Below are positions 7,496 to 16,316 of a DNA stretch of 64,000 nucleotides, piece after piece; the stretch's first letter is position 1; each line of letters opens with the position of its first letter. This DNA is from Polymorphospora lycopeni. GTDB lineage: Bacteria > Actinomycetota > Actinomycetes > Mycobacteriales > Micromonosporaceae. Below the pieces are notes generated by a model. That model had not been told where the DNA came from, ran no database searches, and worked only from the letters and a program-made list of their open reading frames with translations. The position numbers and the translations under genes are program-made. Location of the stretch: NCBI RefSeq assembly GCF_042237075.1, contig NZ_JBCGDC010000011.1:33351-97350 (forward strand), read 5' to 3'.

Positions 7496-9440
7496 CCTCG
7501 CCCGCCGCGACGGAATTGAGCTGATCCGGACCGGGTCGTGGGAGACCATGACCGGCACCTGGAACCCGACCCCGGCCGACATTGCCGCGGCGATCGCAGC
7601 TCAGGACTGCCCGGCGATTCGGAAGCCGGTCATCAAGCTCGGCCACGTCGACAAGCGGTTCGACGGCGAACCCGCCCTCGGCTGGTTCGAGAACCTACGC
7701 TCGCCCGACGGCGGTCACACCCTCGTCGGCGACCAGGTGACGCTGCCGTGGCTTGCCGCTGTGCAGGCCGCCGCGTACCCGTCTCGGAGCATCGAGGGGC
7801 ACTACAACCACCGCTGCGGCGCCGGCCATGTCCATCCGTTCGTACTTACGGCGGTGGCGCTGCTCGGGGTCACGCCGCCTGCGGTGCGGACGCTGCGGAA
7901 CCTCAACGACCTGCCCGGTCATCTCGGTGTCGCGGCGGGCGTGCCCGAGGGCGCCGAACCGGTGCAGGTGACCATCATGGCCGCCGAGGTGCACACCGGG
8001 GCGATGGTTGCCCTGATCCCCACCGAGGCCGACGCCGAACGGCTCGCGGTCGATGGCGGCGAACCGGCCGAACAGCTCCACGTCACGCTCGCCTACCTCG
8101 GCGACGCCGTCAACCTGGCCCCAGCGGACCGGCAGGACATCATCGACACCGTCTCCACTGCGGTGAACGGGATGCCGGTCGTGGAGGCCGAGGTTTTCGC
8201 GCTGTCGGCGTTCAACCCTGGCGACGTGTCGGAGCGCAAGACGTGCATTGTTGCCGGCCTGTCCGGTGACCTGCTCGACGCTGTTCACACGCTGATCGGC
8301 GACAGCCTGCAGCACCTGGCGCTGCCGTCACAGCATGCCCCGTGGCACGCGCATATGACCCTGCAGTACACCGACGACCTGTCCCGGCTCGCCGCCCTCG
8401 TCGACCGCGTCGGCCCCGTCCGGTTCGACCGGCTGAGGATCGCGCTTGCAGGCCAGCACATCGACATCCCGCTCATCGGCGGCCCCGAGCCCGACGAGGC
8501 CGAAGAGCCGGGCGAGGAACTGGTCGCCGCTGCGGACGGGGACGGCAACAACCTCAAGCGGTACTGGCTCGGCAAAGGCCTGTCCCGGTGGGCGACGAAG
8601 CGGCATCCGTGGACCACCCTCTACCGCCTTATCCGCAAGCACGTCGGCGCGGCCCGCGCGAAGCGCATCGCCAGTCAGTGGTTCCACGACCACTTCGGCT
8701 ACTGGCCCGGCGACCGACGGCATCGCAAGGTCCGGGCCGCGGCCCAGGAAGGCGAACTGATGACCCAGCCCACGCCGCCGGCCGACGAGCCGCAGACGCC
8801 TCAGCCGGTCGAGCCCGTGCCCGAGCCGCTGGCCGACCCCGCCCAGCCCTCAGAACCGCAGGGCGACCCCATACTCCCGGCCGCCGAGCCGGAGCCCGCA
8901 CCACAACCCGAACCGGAGGAGGACACCTTGTCCACCCTGAACGCCGACGTGCGCTCACGGCTCGGCCTGGCCGAAGACGCCGACGACACCGCCATCCTGG
9001 CGGCACTCGACGCCCTCAAGACCAAGGCCGACACCCCGCCCCAGCCCGACCCCCAGCAGGTCGCCGCCGCAGCCAAGGCCGAAGAGGAAGCCAACGAACT
9101 CCGCAAGGAGGTCAAGGTCCTCGCCTCCCAGGTCCAGACGATGTCGCAGAAGCTCGCCGACGCGGAGAAGGCCAAGGCCGACACCATCAAGGCCAGCGTC
9201 CTCGACGAGGCCGAGAAGCAGGGCAAGTTCAAGCCCGCCGACCGCGCCCAGTGGGAGACCGACTACGACGAGGCCCCGGCCGCGATTACCCGCGTCCTCG
9301 CCTCGATCGCCCCCGGCACCGCCGTTCCGGTCGCCGCGTCCGGCTACACCGGCGAGGCCGAGCCGACCCAGGACACCGACGCCGAATTCGAGGCGATGAT
9401 GGCCCGCCTCGACGGCCCGACCGCCGTGAAGGAGTCCTGA
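7488..9440 (+). CDS. Capsid maturation protease / 2H phosphoesterase / scaffold fusion
   Basis: Length is 650 aa, in four parts. Residues 1-165 resemble Mu I-like head proteases (GHVDKRFDGEPALGWFENLR, then YPSRSIEG). Residues 166-330 carry two HxT motifs, LHVTL (His198, Thr200) and HMTL (His289, Thr291), the signature of 2H phosphoesterases (LigT, 2'-5' RNA ligase, Acb1). Residues 355-425 form a Trp/Arg-rich module (KRYWLGKGLSRW, FGYWPG) seen in actinophage head proteins. Residues 425-650 are a Pro/Glu linker then a coiled coil typical of scaffolds. The start overlaps the Acb2-like gene by 8 bases. The protease should trim the head during maturation; the role of the 2H domain is unknown. Confidence 0.85.
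   Translation: MADLARRDGIELIRTGSWETMTGTWNPTPADIAAAIAAQDCPAIRKPVIKLGHVDKRFDGEPALGWFENLRSPDGGHTLVGDQVTLPWLAAVQAAAYPSRSIEGHYNHRCGAGHVHPFVLTAVALLGVTPPAVRTLRNLNDLPGHLGVAAGVPEGAEPVQVTIMAAEVHTGAMVALIPTEADAERLAVDGGEPAEQLHVTLAYLGDAVNLAPADRQDIIDTVSTAVNGMPVVEAEVFALSAFNPGDVSERKTCIVAGLSGDLLDAVHTLIGDSLQHLALPSQHAPWHAHMTLQYTDDLSRLAALVDRVGPVRFDRLRIALAGQHIDIPLIGGPEPDEAEEPGEELVAAADGDGNNLKRYWLGKGLSRWATKRHPWTTLYRLIRKHVGAARAKRIASQWFHDHFGYWPGDRRHRKVRAAAQEGELMTQPTPPADEPQTPQPVEPVPEPLADPAQPSEPQGDPILPAAEPEPAPQPEPEEDTLSTLNADVRSRLGLAEDADDTAILAALDALKTKADTPPQPDPQQVAAAAKAEEEANELRKEVKVLASQVQTMSQKLADAEKAKADTIKASVLDEAEKQGKFKPADRAQWETDYDEAPAAITRVLASIAPGTAVPVAASGYTGEAEPTQDTDAEFEAMMARLDGPTAVKES
8928..9440 (+). CDS. Nested scaffolding protein from an internal TTG start
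   Basis: Inside the protease gene a near-perfect GGAGGAGG ribosome site lies six bases before an in-frame TTG at 8928. Translation from here gives 170 aa: a short N-terminal helix, an Ala/Glu/Lys coiled coil (about residues 45-90 of the nested product) and a C-terminal acidic tail. This copies the lambda C/Nu3 arrangement, where scaffold is made in excess from within the protease gene. ATG 8760 is another possible internal start. Inferred from the ribosome site only. Confidence 0.5.
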   Translation: MSTLNADVRSRLGLAEDADDTAILAALDALKTKADTPPQPDPQQVAAAAKAEEEANELRKEVKVLASQVQTMSQKLADAEKAKADTIKASVLDEAEKQGKFKPADRAQWETDYDEAPAAITRVLASIAPGTAVPVAASGYTGEAEPTQDTDAEFEAMMARLDGPTAVKES

Positions 9441-9442
9441 CC

Positions 9443-9802
9443 ATGGGCGCCTACGAAGCCAAGTACGTGTGGGCCGACCAGATCGGCGGCACCGCCTCCG
9501 CCGCCATCACCGGCGGCCAGGTCCTCGCCGTGTCCGGCAACGGAACTGTCGGTCCTGCGGGTGCCGCGTCCGCCGCTGTTATCGGTGTCGCCGCGTTCGA
9601 CGCCGCATCCGGCACCCGCGTCTCCTACTACCCGCGCGGCAAGGTCCACGTGTCGACCGCCGACGGTGCGATCACCGCCGGCGACCGCGTCGACTCCGCC
9701 GCCGCCGGCGCGGTCGCATCCGGAACCGCCGGAGTCAACAACATCGGCATCGCCCTGACGACCGCCGCCGACGAGGCGCTGGTCGAGTGGATGGAGATCT
9801 GA
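9443..9802 (+). CDS. Capsid decoration protein (DUF2190-like)
   Basis: Length is 119 aa, ATG 9443 with AAGGAG upstream. Sequence is Gly/Ala/Val rich with beta-strand repeats (GGQVLAVSGNGTV, AVIGVAAFDA, GKVHVST, GDRVDSAAAGAV). This is the pattern of small trimeric head-decoration or head-stabilising proteins, which usually sit just before the major capsid gene, as here. Followed by hairpins at 9818-9900. Confidence 0.72.
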   Translation: MGAYEAKYVWADQIGGTASAAITGGQVLAVSGNGTVGPAGAASAAVIGVAAFDAASGTRVSYYPRGKVHVSTADGAITAGDRVDSAAAGAVASGTAGVNNIGIALTTAADEALVEWMEI

Positions 9803-9817
9803 TCCTCCACCCGGTAG

Positions 9818-9841
9818 CCCGCCAGCCCTGACGCTGGCGGG
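9818..9841 (+). terminator. Hairpin between decoration and major capsid genes
   Basis: CCCGCCAG and CTGGCGGG pair in an 8-bp stem. A second inverted repeat, GAGGCCC/GGGCCTC, lies at 9872-9900. No U tract follows. The pair may act as a leaky terminator or as an RNA-stabilising element that sets capsid expression apart from its neighbours. Confidence 0.5.
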
Positions 9842-9945
9842 CACCCTCCGCACACACCCCTGAGCTTCTTCGAGGCCCCACGCCCAGCGTGCCGGGCCTC
9901 TTCGTCGTGCCCGCTCGCCGGGCCCACCCTGAAAAGGACACCACC

Positions 9946-10881
9946 GTGCCCGGTGCATACCCCCCGGCAGCCCCGACGCTGTCCGGTGACCTGCTCACCA
10001 TCCACCGACTGCTGCAGTCCCCGACCTACCTGCGGCGCCGCCTGCGGACGATCGCCGACCTGCGGTTCGTCGCCGACCAGATCCTCACCAACCGCTACCG
10101 CACCTCCGGTGGCGCGGTCGCGTTCGAACAGTCCGAGCCGATCATGAACACACGGGCGGTCGAAGCCGTCCCGCCCGGCTCCGAGTACCCGCGTGACAGC
10201 CCGGCCGACGGCACCGCCGCCCTCGCCGCCGTGTCGAAGTGGGGACAGGCGGTCACGCTGACCGACGAGAAGCTGAAGCGATCCGTGTACATGGGGCAGG
10301 AACTGAACCGCGCCCTGCTGAAGACCGCGAACACCGTCATCTCGAAGGTCGACAAGCTGACCACCGCCGCCGTGTCGTCGGCCGTCACCAACACCTCCGC
10401 CGCTGCCGCCGCCTGGAACGCCGCCTCCCCGGCCCTGTTCCGCGACGTCGAGGTCGCCGCTGCGAAGATCGTCGACCTGAACCAGGGCTACCGGCCGGAC
10501 GCCATCCTGATGTCGACGACGAAGTACGCGATGCTGGTCACCGACCCGGCCATCGCTGCCCTGCGCCGCCGGGAGACGTCCGACAACCCGATCTACGGCG
10601 GGGAAATCGACCGGCTCGGCAAGTACCGGATCATCTCCACCGCGGTCGCGAACCTCCCCAGCGACGACGTGTGGGTGTTCGACTCCGACCAGCTCGGCGG
10701 CATGGCCGACGAAGCCGAGGTCGACCCCGGCTACGCGACGATGGACAACGGCCTGCAGTACAAGACGCGCCGGATCGAGGAGCGGGACGCCTGGGACATC
10801 TGGGCGCGCCGGATCACGGTCCCGATCGTGCAGGAGCCGGGTGCGGGCATCCGGATCACCGGCACCGGCGCGCTCGGCTGA
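9946..10881 (+). CDS. Major capsid protein
   Basis: Length is 311 aa. I chose GTG 9946, eight bases after AAAAGGA; upstream in-frame GTG codons lie within the hairpin region. The sequence has an N-terminal helical arm (LLQSPTYLRRRLRTIADLRFVADQI), a beta-rich E-loop region, a P-domain with long helices, and a C-terminal beta segment (AWDIWARRITVPI). This follows the HK97-fold layout of actinophage capsids. It forms the icosahedral shell; the adjacent protease and scaffold genes act on it. Confidence 0.85.
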   Translation: MPGAYPPAAPTLSGDLLTIHRLLQSPTYLRRRLRTIADLRFVADQILTNRYRTSGGAVAFEQSEPIMNTRAVEAVPPGSEYPRDSPADGTAALAAVSKWGQAVTLTDEKLKRSVYMGQELNRALLKTANTVISKVDKLTTAAVSSAVTNTSAAAAAWNAASPALFRDVEVAAAKIVDLNQGYRPDAILMSTTKYAMLVTDPAIAALRRRETSDNPIYGGEIDRLGKYRIISTAVANLPSDDVWVFDSDQLGGMADEAEVDPGYATMDNGLQYKTRRIEERDAWDIWARRITVPIVQEPGAGIRITGTGALG

Positions 10882-10895
10882 TTGGAGGCGTGACG

Positions 10896-11381
10896 ATGGC
10901 TACCTATCAGGTGGTGGGCGAGTGCGCCTACGTGACCGTGGCCGGTGCGACGGGTGCGATGCGGACCCTGGTGATGAAGGGTGCGATCGTGCCGGAGTCG
11001 GCGCCGGAGCTGAGGCATCTGCTGGCGTCCGGGCTGGTTGCGCGGGCGGACGGCGAGACCGGCGGTGTGAACGCCGACGGCGTGCCGGCTGCGCTCGTTG
11101 ACGACGGCAAGAAGCCGGGTAAGGCGACCGCCGAGCAGTCGAAGCAGTCGCAGTCCGGTGCCGCGAAGGCGGAGGAGCAGGCGAAGGCCGACGCCGAGCA
11201 GGCCGAGCGTCGCAAGGCCGCCCAGGAGAAGCTGGCGGACCTCGGCGGCAAGGCACCCGACGGGCGTGCGTCCCACGACGTCCTGGTCGAGTACTTGGTC
11301 AGCCAGGGCGGCAGCTACGACGACCTCGTCAAGTCCGACAAGGCGGCGCTCGTCGAGTTGGTCAAGTCGCGCCAGAGCTGA
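10896..11381 (+). CDS. Head protein with C-terminal SAP/HeH-like motif
   Basis: Length is 161 aa, ATG 10896 after TTGGAGG. The N-terminus (VMKGAIVPESAPELRHLLASGLV) matches a small domain frequent in actinophage head operons. A Lys/Glu/Gln-rich helix follows, and the last 40 residues (ASHDVLVEYLVSQGGSYDDLVKSDKAALVELV) look like a SAP, HeH or Rho-N-type helix-extension-helix. The position after the capsid gene points to a head-completion or DNA-contacting role, but function is unproven. Confidence 0.65.
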   Translation: MATYQVVGECAYVTVAGATGAMRTLVMKGAIVPESAPELRHLLASGLVARADGETGGVNADGVPAALVDDGKKPGKATAEQSKQSQSGAAKAEEQAKADAEQAERRKAAQEKLADLGGKAPDGRASHDVLVEYLVSQGGSYDDLVKSDKAALVELVKSRQS

Positions 11382-11436
11382 TCCGGGAACGCCGGGCCCC
11401 GGCCATGGGGTCCGGCGCCGCCTGCGGAGGTGAACG

Positions 11437-11973
11437 ATGCCGGTCGCGTCGAGCGACATCCTGCTCAAGCTGTCGGCGCCGCCTGCCTCCGCAGGTAACA
11501 CCGCAGCGGGTGTGGTTGGGCAGTCGCTGGGCAAGTACGCCGCTACCACAGAGGTGCCGGACGGTGGCCTTCACGGCCTGTTCCCGAAGGTCACCGGCAG
11601 CCAAAACGCGGCGAGCCAGGTCGACTACGCCTGCGTCTTTGTCCACAACGCGCACGCCACCGACCCGCTGTCGGGTGCGGTCGTGTACCTGCCCACGCAG
11701 GTGTCCGGCGGCACCACCGTCGCGGTCGGCGTCGATCCGACCGCCGCATCCGCGATCGGATCGAGCACGGCGCAGGCGGTCACCATCTCCACCCCGACGA
11801 CCGCGCCCGCCGGCGTGACCTTCTCAGCGCCGACCGACGCAAGCAGCGGCCTGGCGCTCGGCGATCTGCCATCCGGGCAGTGCCGGGCCATCTGGATCCG
11901 CCGCGCCGCTGCTAACACGAGCGCCCTCGTTGGGGACGGGGTCACGATCGCCGTCACCGGCGACAACCTCTAA
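11437..11973 (+). CDS. Hypothetical beta-rich virion protein
   Basis: Length is 178 aa, ATG 11437 with GCGGAGGTG upstream. The composition is Thr/Ser/Ala/Val rich with alternating strands (VTISTPTTAPAGVTFSAP, GVTIAVTGDNL), and it has the conserved phrase SGQCRAIWIRR near the end. Similar proteins are found in Mu-like and actinophage head operons, probably as surface or head-tail joining components. No catalytic motif is visible. Confidence 0.65.
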   Translation: MPVASSDILLKLSAPPASAGNTAAGVVGQSLGKYAATTEVPDGGLHGLFPKVTGSQNAASQVDYACVFVHNAHATDPLSGAVVYLPTQVSGGTTVAVGVDPTAASAIGSSTAQAVTISTPTTAPAGVTFSAPTDASSGLALGDLPSGQCRAIWIRRAAANTSALVGDGVTIAVTGDNL

Positions 11974-11990
11974 CCGTCGAGGGGGTCACG

Positions 11991-14216
11991 GTGCCGGCTC
12001 CTACGGTTGTCACGCTCGCCACGGTCGCATCCGGCACCGGCTCCACCTCCGCCACTGTCACCACACCGCCCGAGGTCGTCGAGGGCGACATCCTGGTCGC
12101 AGTCGCCTCCACGCACGGCGCATCGCCGCTGGTGCAGCCAGACGGCTGGACGATCCGTGAGCAGGACTACACGGTCGGCGACCTGCCGGTCATCCCTGGC
12201 TACGGCGCCATGTCGTGGCGGCGGGCGACCGCGTCCGAGCCGGCCACCTACGTGTGGTTGGGCGGCACCTCTTCAACCACCGCAGCGCTTGTCGTGGTGC
12301 GCGGCTGCGCTGAGGACGGCGACCCGTTCGACACCAGCGCCCGGAAGGTCAACAACACGACGCCTGTCGGCGCGCCCGGTCCTGAGATCGTCACGACCGT
12401 TGCCGACACCCTGATCGTCGGCGCGGCGGCAACGATCGACAACCGCACCTACTCCAACTGGTCGACGACCGACCCCGGCGCACTAGCCGAGCAGTTCGAG
12501 ATCCTGAACACCGTCGGCGACGACACTGGCGTGGCGCTCGCGACCGCGCCGAAGACCAGCGTCGGCGCGACCGGTCTGTTGACGTGGAACTCCACCTTCT
12601 CGTCGAACGTCGCCTTCCTCGGTGCACTGAGGCCGGCCGGCTCGTCCTCAACGACCGTGACGCGGGCCGTCGCCACCACCTGGGATGTCGCCGCGACCGT
12701 CACCAAGAGCGTGGCAACGACCTGGGATGTCGACGAGCCCGGCCCGCCGCCGGCCGGCGGTATCGCCGTGGTGCGGGTGCGGCAGTCTGCGGCATGGCGA
12801 ACCGTGTCGGGCGGCCAGCCGACCGTGACGGCGCCGGACGCGCCCCGCGACCTAGCGGTGGTTGCCTCGTCCGGGCAGCTCGCGGCAGCATGGCAGCCTC
12901 CGTACGACGACCGTGGCGCCCCAGTTACCGGCTACACCGTGACGGTCACCCCGGACGATGCGCCGCCGCTCCAACTCGGCGCCGGTGCCCGCAGTGCGAC
13001 CCTGACCGGCCTGAACAACGGCGTCGTCTACACGCTCACGGTCGCCGCGCGAAACACGGCCGGCCCGAGCCAGCCCGCCGAGCAGATCGCGGCCCCGGCT
13101 GGCCCGTGGGTGATCGGCTCTGTCGGACCGCTTGTCGGCGCACCGGACTGGTGGGGTGGCAACAACGGCGTCAACAACGGCCGCGGCGCCTACGGCATGA
13201 CCGAGCCACCAACCGGTGTAACCAGCGGTGCCGACCTCGGCCCGGACTACTGCGGTGTGCTGCCGGTGCTTACAGCCCAGGGTCGCGGCTACGACCACCT
13301 GACCAAGCCAGCCGTCGGGACGCTCATCGACGCCAAGGGACTGCCATCGGGAGCGGTAACGGTCGACGCCACCACCGGGTCGACGTCGGTAACCGTCACC
13401 CGCCCCGGTGCCGTTCTTCAGTACCTTGACATTGTTGGCCAGGTATTCGTGCGGGCGCCGAACGTCACGATCCGGTACTGCCGGATCAATGGCCGCCTCG
13501 TCACCGGCTCCGGCAAGTACCTCGTGTCGACGCAGGATGCCAATCCCGGCTTGGTGATCAGCTACTGCGAACTGATCTGCGGCCAGGCGATGTCGGCGGC
13601 GCTGCCACCGTACGGCGGTTACACGGCCCGATACTGCGACCTGTGGGGCATTTCGAACGACGCGTTCAAGGTCGGCTCAAACGCGTTGGTTGAGTACAAC
13701 TGGGTGCACGGGTTGGAGAAGGCGCCCGGCGCGCACGCCGACCCGGTGCAGTGGACCGCCGGCAACAACATCGCGGTGGTCTTCAACCGGCTCGACTGCT
13801 TCACCGGACCGGAAAACGCGCCGTCTCCCGAGGTGCAGGACTTCGCGAACGGGACGTTGCAGGTCGGCAAAATGACCGGCAACGGGTCCTGGTTCCTGAT
13901 GACCGACAACTACTGCAACGGCGCCAACTACGTCATCCGGGTCGGCAACGTCTCTCCCCAGACGACAGCCAAGGGTGTCTTCACAACCGAACACGCCTAC
14001 TGGTACCGCAACCGGTTCGGTCGACAGTTCATTGCCGGCCCGGTCTACAACTCGATCCAAGCCGACGCCGACCAGGTCTTCGACGACACCAACGTGTGGC
14101 ACGAAAGCGGACAGACGTATCGAAGGACTAGCCAGGGCTGGTTCTACAGCCACGTCGTAACGGCTGGCGAACCGGTGAACGACTGGACCCCGGTGTCGAT
14201 GGGGGCGTACCCGTGA
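11991..14216 (+). CDS. Virion surface protein with FnIII and right-handed beta-helix
   Basis: Length is 741 aa, GTG 11991. The N-terminal 220 residues are a Thr/Val-rich beta-sandwich. Residues about 282-370 form a fibronectin type III domain (APDAPRDLAVV, GYTVTVTPD, NNGVVYTLTVAARN). Residues about 450-690 show beta-helix repeats with N/D ladders (NVTIRYCRINGRLV, GLVISYCELI, ALVEYNWVHGLEKAPGAHAD), like pectate-lyase-fold tailspikes. Beta-helix proteins usually bind or cleave host glycans. A location between capsid and connector genes, far from the tail-tip genes, is unusual and suggests a capsid-attached fibre or enzyme. It overlaps the next gene by 4 bases. Confidence 0.75.
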   Translation: MPAPTVVTLATVASGTGSTSATVTTPPEVVEGDILVAVASTHGASPLVQPDGWTIREQDYTVGDLPVIPGYGAMSWRRATASEPATYVWLGGTSSTTAALVVVRGCAEDGDPFDTSARKVNNTTPVGAPGPEIVTTVADTLIVGAAATIDNRTYSNWSTTDPGALAEQFEILNTVGDDTGVALATAPKTSVGATGLLTWNSTFSSNVAFLGALRPAGSSSTTVTRAVATTWDVAATVTKSVATTWDVDEPGPPPAGGIAVVRVRQSAAWRTVSGGQPTVTAPDAPRDLAVVASSGQLAAAWQPPYDDRGAPVTGYTVTVTPDDAPPLQLGAGARSATLTGLNNGVVYTLTVAARNTAGPSQPAEQIAAPAGPWVIGSVGPLVGAPDWWGGNNGVNNGRGAYGMTEPPTGVTSGADLGPDYCGVLPVLTAQGRGYDHLTKPAVGTLIDAKGLPSGAVTVDATTGSTSVTVTRPGAVLQYLDIVGQVFVRAPNVTIRYCRINGRLVTGSGKYLVSTQDANPGLVISYCELICGQAMSAALPPYGGYTARYCDLWGISNDAFKVGSNALVEYNWVHGLEKAPGAHADPVQWTAGNNIAVVFNRLDCFTGPENAPSPEVQDFANGTLQVGKMTGNGSWFLMTDNYCNGANYVIRVGNVSPQTTAKGVFTTEHAYWYRNRFGRQFIAGPVYNSIQADADQVFDDTNVWHESGQTYRRTSQGWFYSHVVTAGEPVNDWTPVSMGAYP

Positions 14217-15229
14217 TCGCCGTCCGCGGTATCACCTCAACCGCGTCGCCCGGCTCGGCGTCGACCGCATCGGGGACGATCCCGGCTGGTACGCAGCCCG
14301 GCGACCTGCTGGTCGCTACGGTCCAGATCGCCGCATCCGGCGGCATCCTGGCCCCGCCCGCCGGGTGGACGGTCATCACTGCCCTGAACACGACGTCGAA
14401 CTCGTCGTCTTCGGTGCGCGCCGCCCAGCGTCGGGCCGAAGCCGGGGACGCCGGGGCCGCGGTTGAGATTGGACTCGGCGTCTCCGCGCGCTGGGTGCTC
14501 AACATCTTCGCCTACTACGACGACAGCGGCCTGCCGGCCAGTGTCGGCCAGGTCGTGCCGTCGGCGTCCGGGTCGCAGACGGCATCGCCAGCCACTCCGG
14601 CGGTTACCCCACTCGGCGTGCCGGCGTACGCGGTCGCGGTCATCGGCGGCACCGTCGCAGCGTCCGGGGTCCAGCCGACGCTGACGGCGGCGTCCGGCTG
14701 GACGATGCAAGGCCAGGCCGTATCCACCTCCGTGTCGCTGAAGAACGCGGTCCAGGGTGTTGCGACCAAGGCACTTGCCTCACCCGGCGAGGAACCGGCC
14801 GCCGTTCACAGCCTGTCCGAGTCCACAATCGCGGTCGCCGCGGCCACCATCGTTCTGTCGTCGGTGAACGTGCCGCCGGTTGCGAACGCAGGCCCGGACC
14901 AGTCAGTGCCGCCTGGTGCGACTGTCATCCTTGACGGCTCCGGCTCAACGGATCCGGATGGGACGCTCGTCGGCTACCTGTGGGAGCAGGTGTCCGGCAC
15001 TCCGGTCGAGTTGGACGACCCGACTGCGACGCAGCCAACGTTTGGCGCCCCGGCCTCAGTCGACGGCGCTGTGCTGGTCTTCTCGTTGACGGTCACCGAC
15101 GACCGCGGCGACTCCGACCCCGACACGGTCACCATCTCGGTAGCCGCAACCGGGAGCGCCAAGGTGTGGGTTGCTGGCGCCTGGCAGACCCATCCGATCC
15201 AGCTGCGCGTGAGCGACGGCTGGTCTTGA
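14213..15229 (+). CDS. Virion protein with PKD-like Ig domain
   Basis: Length is 338 aa, GTG start overlapping the previous stop. The N-terminal 210 residues repeat the Thr/Ser/Ala beta-sandwich style of the upstream protein's N-terminus. Residues about 221-311 are a PKD/REJ-type Ig fold (NAGPDQSVPPGATVILDGSG, SGTPVELDD, FSLTVTDDRGDSDPD). Ig-like domains on phage capsids and tails give weak adhesion to cell-surface glycans. Likely a partner of the beta-helix protein on the head surface. Confidence 0.72.
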   Translation: MIAVRGITSTASPGSASTASGTIPAGTQPGDLLVATVQIAASGGILAPPAGWTVITALNTTSNSSSSVRAAQRRAEAGDAGAAVEIGLGVSARWVLNIFAYYDDSGLPASVGQVVPSASGSQTASPATPAVTPLGVPAYAVAVIGGTVAASGVQPTLTAASGWTMQGQAVSTSVSLKNAVQGVATKALASPGEEPAAVHSLSESTIAVAAATIVLSSVNVPPVANAGPDQSVPPGATVILDGSGSTDPDGTLVGYLWEQVSGTPVELDDPTATQPTFGAPASVDGAVLVFSLTVTDDRGDSDPDTVTISVAATGSAKVWVAGAWQTHPIQLRVSDGWS

Positions 15230-15243
15230 CCGAAGGGGTGCCG

Positions 15244-15999
15244 GTGGCTGGTGACGTAACGGTCGGGGACGCGGAGCGGCCGTCGAAGCTGGTGCAGCCC
15301 GCAGACGAAACAACAGTGGTGACGCTCTCCGTCCTCAAGCCGGATGGCAGCAGCGAGGCCGTACCGCTCACTGCCGAACCGCTGGAGCCAGCCGAGGACG
15401 GCACCGGCGAGCAGCAGCAACGCTGGACCGCCACCGACCCGGTCCTCTACGACCAGCCGGCACGGTGGCTGCTCCGGTGGACGATCAGCGGCGAGGGCGC
15501 CGACTACGACGTGCAGACGGTGTACGTGGTGCCGAACCCGCTTGCGAACGGTCCGACATGGCTGCCGGGCCGAAGCCGGGTGGCGAACTATGTGCCGGCC
15601 CGCACCTTGCAGCGGGACTCCAACACACATCAGTTGACCTTCGATAGCACCACCGTGCCGACCGGGGCGATGGTCGACCGACTCATCGCCGACGGTGCTG
15701 CCCGCATCGCGTCTCGAACCGGGCCGATCCACTCGTCACTACATGATGCGGCGTCGGTCGTGGTCGCGCTCTGGGCCGCGGCTGCGGTTGAGCGGGGCTG
15801 GCCGGACGATCAGCAGACCGAGCTGACGCTGCAACGGGCCAACGACCTGCTGCGGCTTGCCGACACGCAACTCGACGAGCTGGTGGCAGCCAACGACGCC
15901 GCGAACGGCGGCAACCCGGTCGACCCCGGGCAGGCCAACGCGCTGCTGCCGCGCTGGAGTTTCCCGCCGCCTGTGCCGTGGGGTGACTCCTACCTCTGA
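15244..15999 (+). CDS. Head-tail connector (HK97 gp6-like adaptor)
   Basis: Length is 251 aa, GTG 15244 six bases after AAGGGG. A beta-rich N-terminal half is followed by a helical half (VVALWAAAAVERGWPDDQQTELTLQRANDLLRLADTQLDEL) of the kind found in gp6-like connector proteins, which form a ring under the portal. The gene order connector, gp10-like, terminator, tail tube supports this. Confidence 0.7.
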   Translation: MAGDVTVGDAERPSKLVQPADETTVVTLSVLKPDGSSEAVPLTAEPLEPAEDGTGEQQQRWTATDPVLYDQPARWLLRWTISGEGADYDVQTVYVVPNPLANGPTWLPGRSRVANYVPARTLQRDSNTHQLTFDSTTVPTGAMVDRLIADGAARIASRTGPIHSSLHDAASVVVALWAAAAVERGWPDDQQTELTLQRANDLLRLADTQLDELVAANDAANGGNPVDPGQANALLPRWSFPPPVPWGDSYL

Positions 16000-16009
16000 G
16001 GAGGTGCCG

Positions 16010-16315
16010 ATGGCCCAGTTCCGTGTGCGCGTGAACGTCGACCAGGCGGGCGTCCGCCGGATGATGATGCAGCCCTGGATGCAGCGGGAGATGGATCGGC
16101 GGGGCCAGCGGGTTGCTGCCGTGGCCCGGTCGATCGCCCCGGTGCGGACGGGCCGGTATCGGGCCAGCATCCGCGTCAGGTCCGGGGTTCGGGCGTCGGG
16201 CGCCTACTCCGAGGTTGTTGCCACCGCACCGTACTCGTACTTCTTGGAGGTCGGCACCCGGCATATGGCGGCGCAGCGGATCCTGTCCCGCGCTCTGCAC
16301 GCCGCCGGCGGCTGA
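16010..16315 (+). CDS. HK97 gp10-like head-tail joining protein
   Basis: Length is 101 aa, ATG 16010 after GAGGAGG. The sequence has the family's signature: an N-terminal helix, then ARSIAPVRTGRYRASI and a terminal block (APYSYFLEVGTRHM, ILSRAL). gp10-like proteins act in the head-tail interface or tail assembly. Located one step before the tail terminator as in other siphoviruses. Confidence 0.82.
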   Translation: MAQFRVRVNVDQAGVRRMMMQPWMQREMDRRGQRVAAVARSIAPVRTGRYRASIRVRSGVRASGAYSEVVATAPYSYFLEVGTRHMAAQRILSRALHAAGG

Positions 16316-16316
16316 C

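Noticed and set aside
12584..13429. 281-codon open frame within the beta-helix gene
   Set aside because: It lies in another frame of a clear gene and its sequence is Arg/Gly/Pro-rich without domains.
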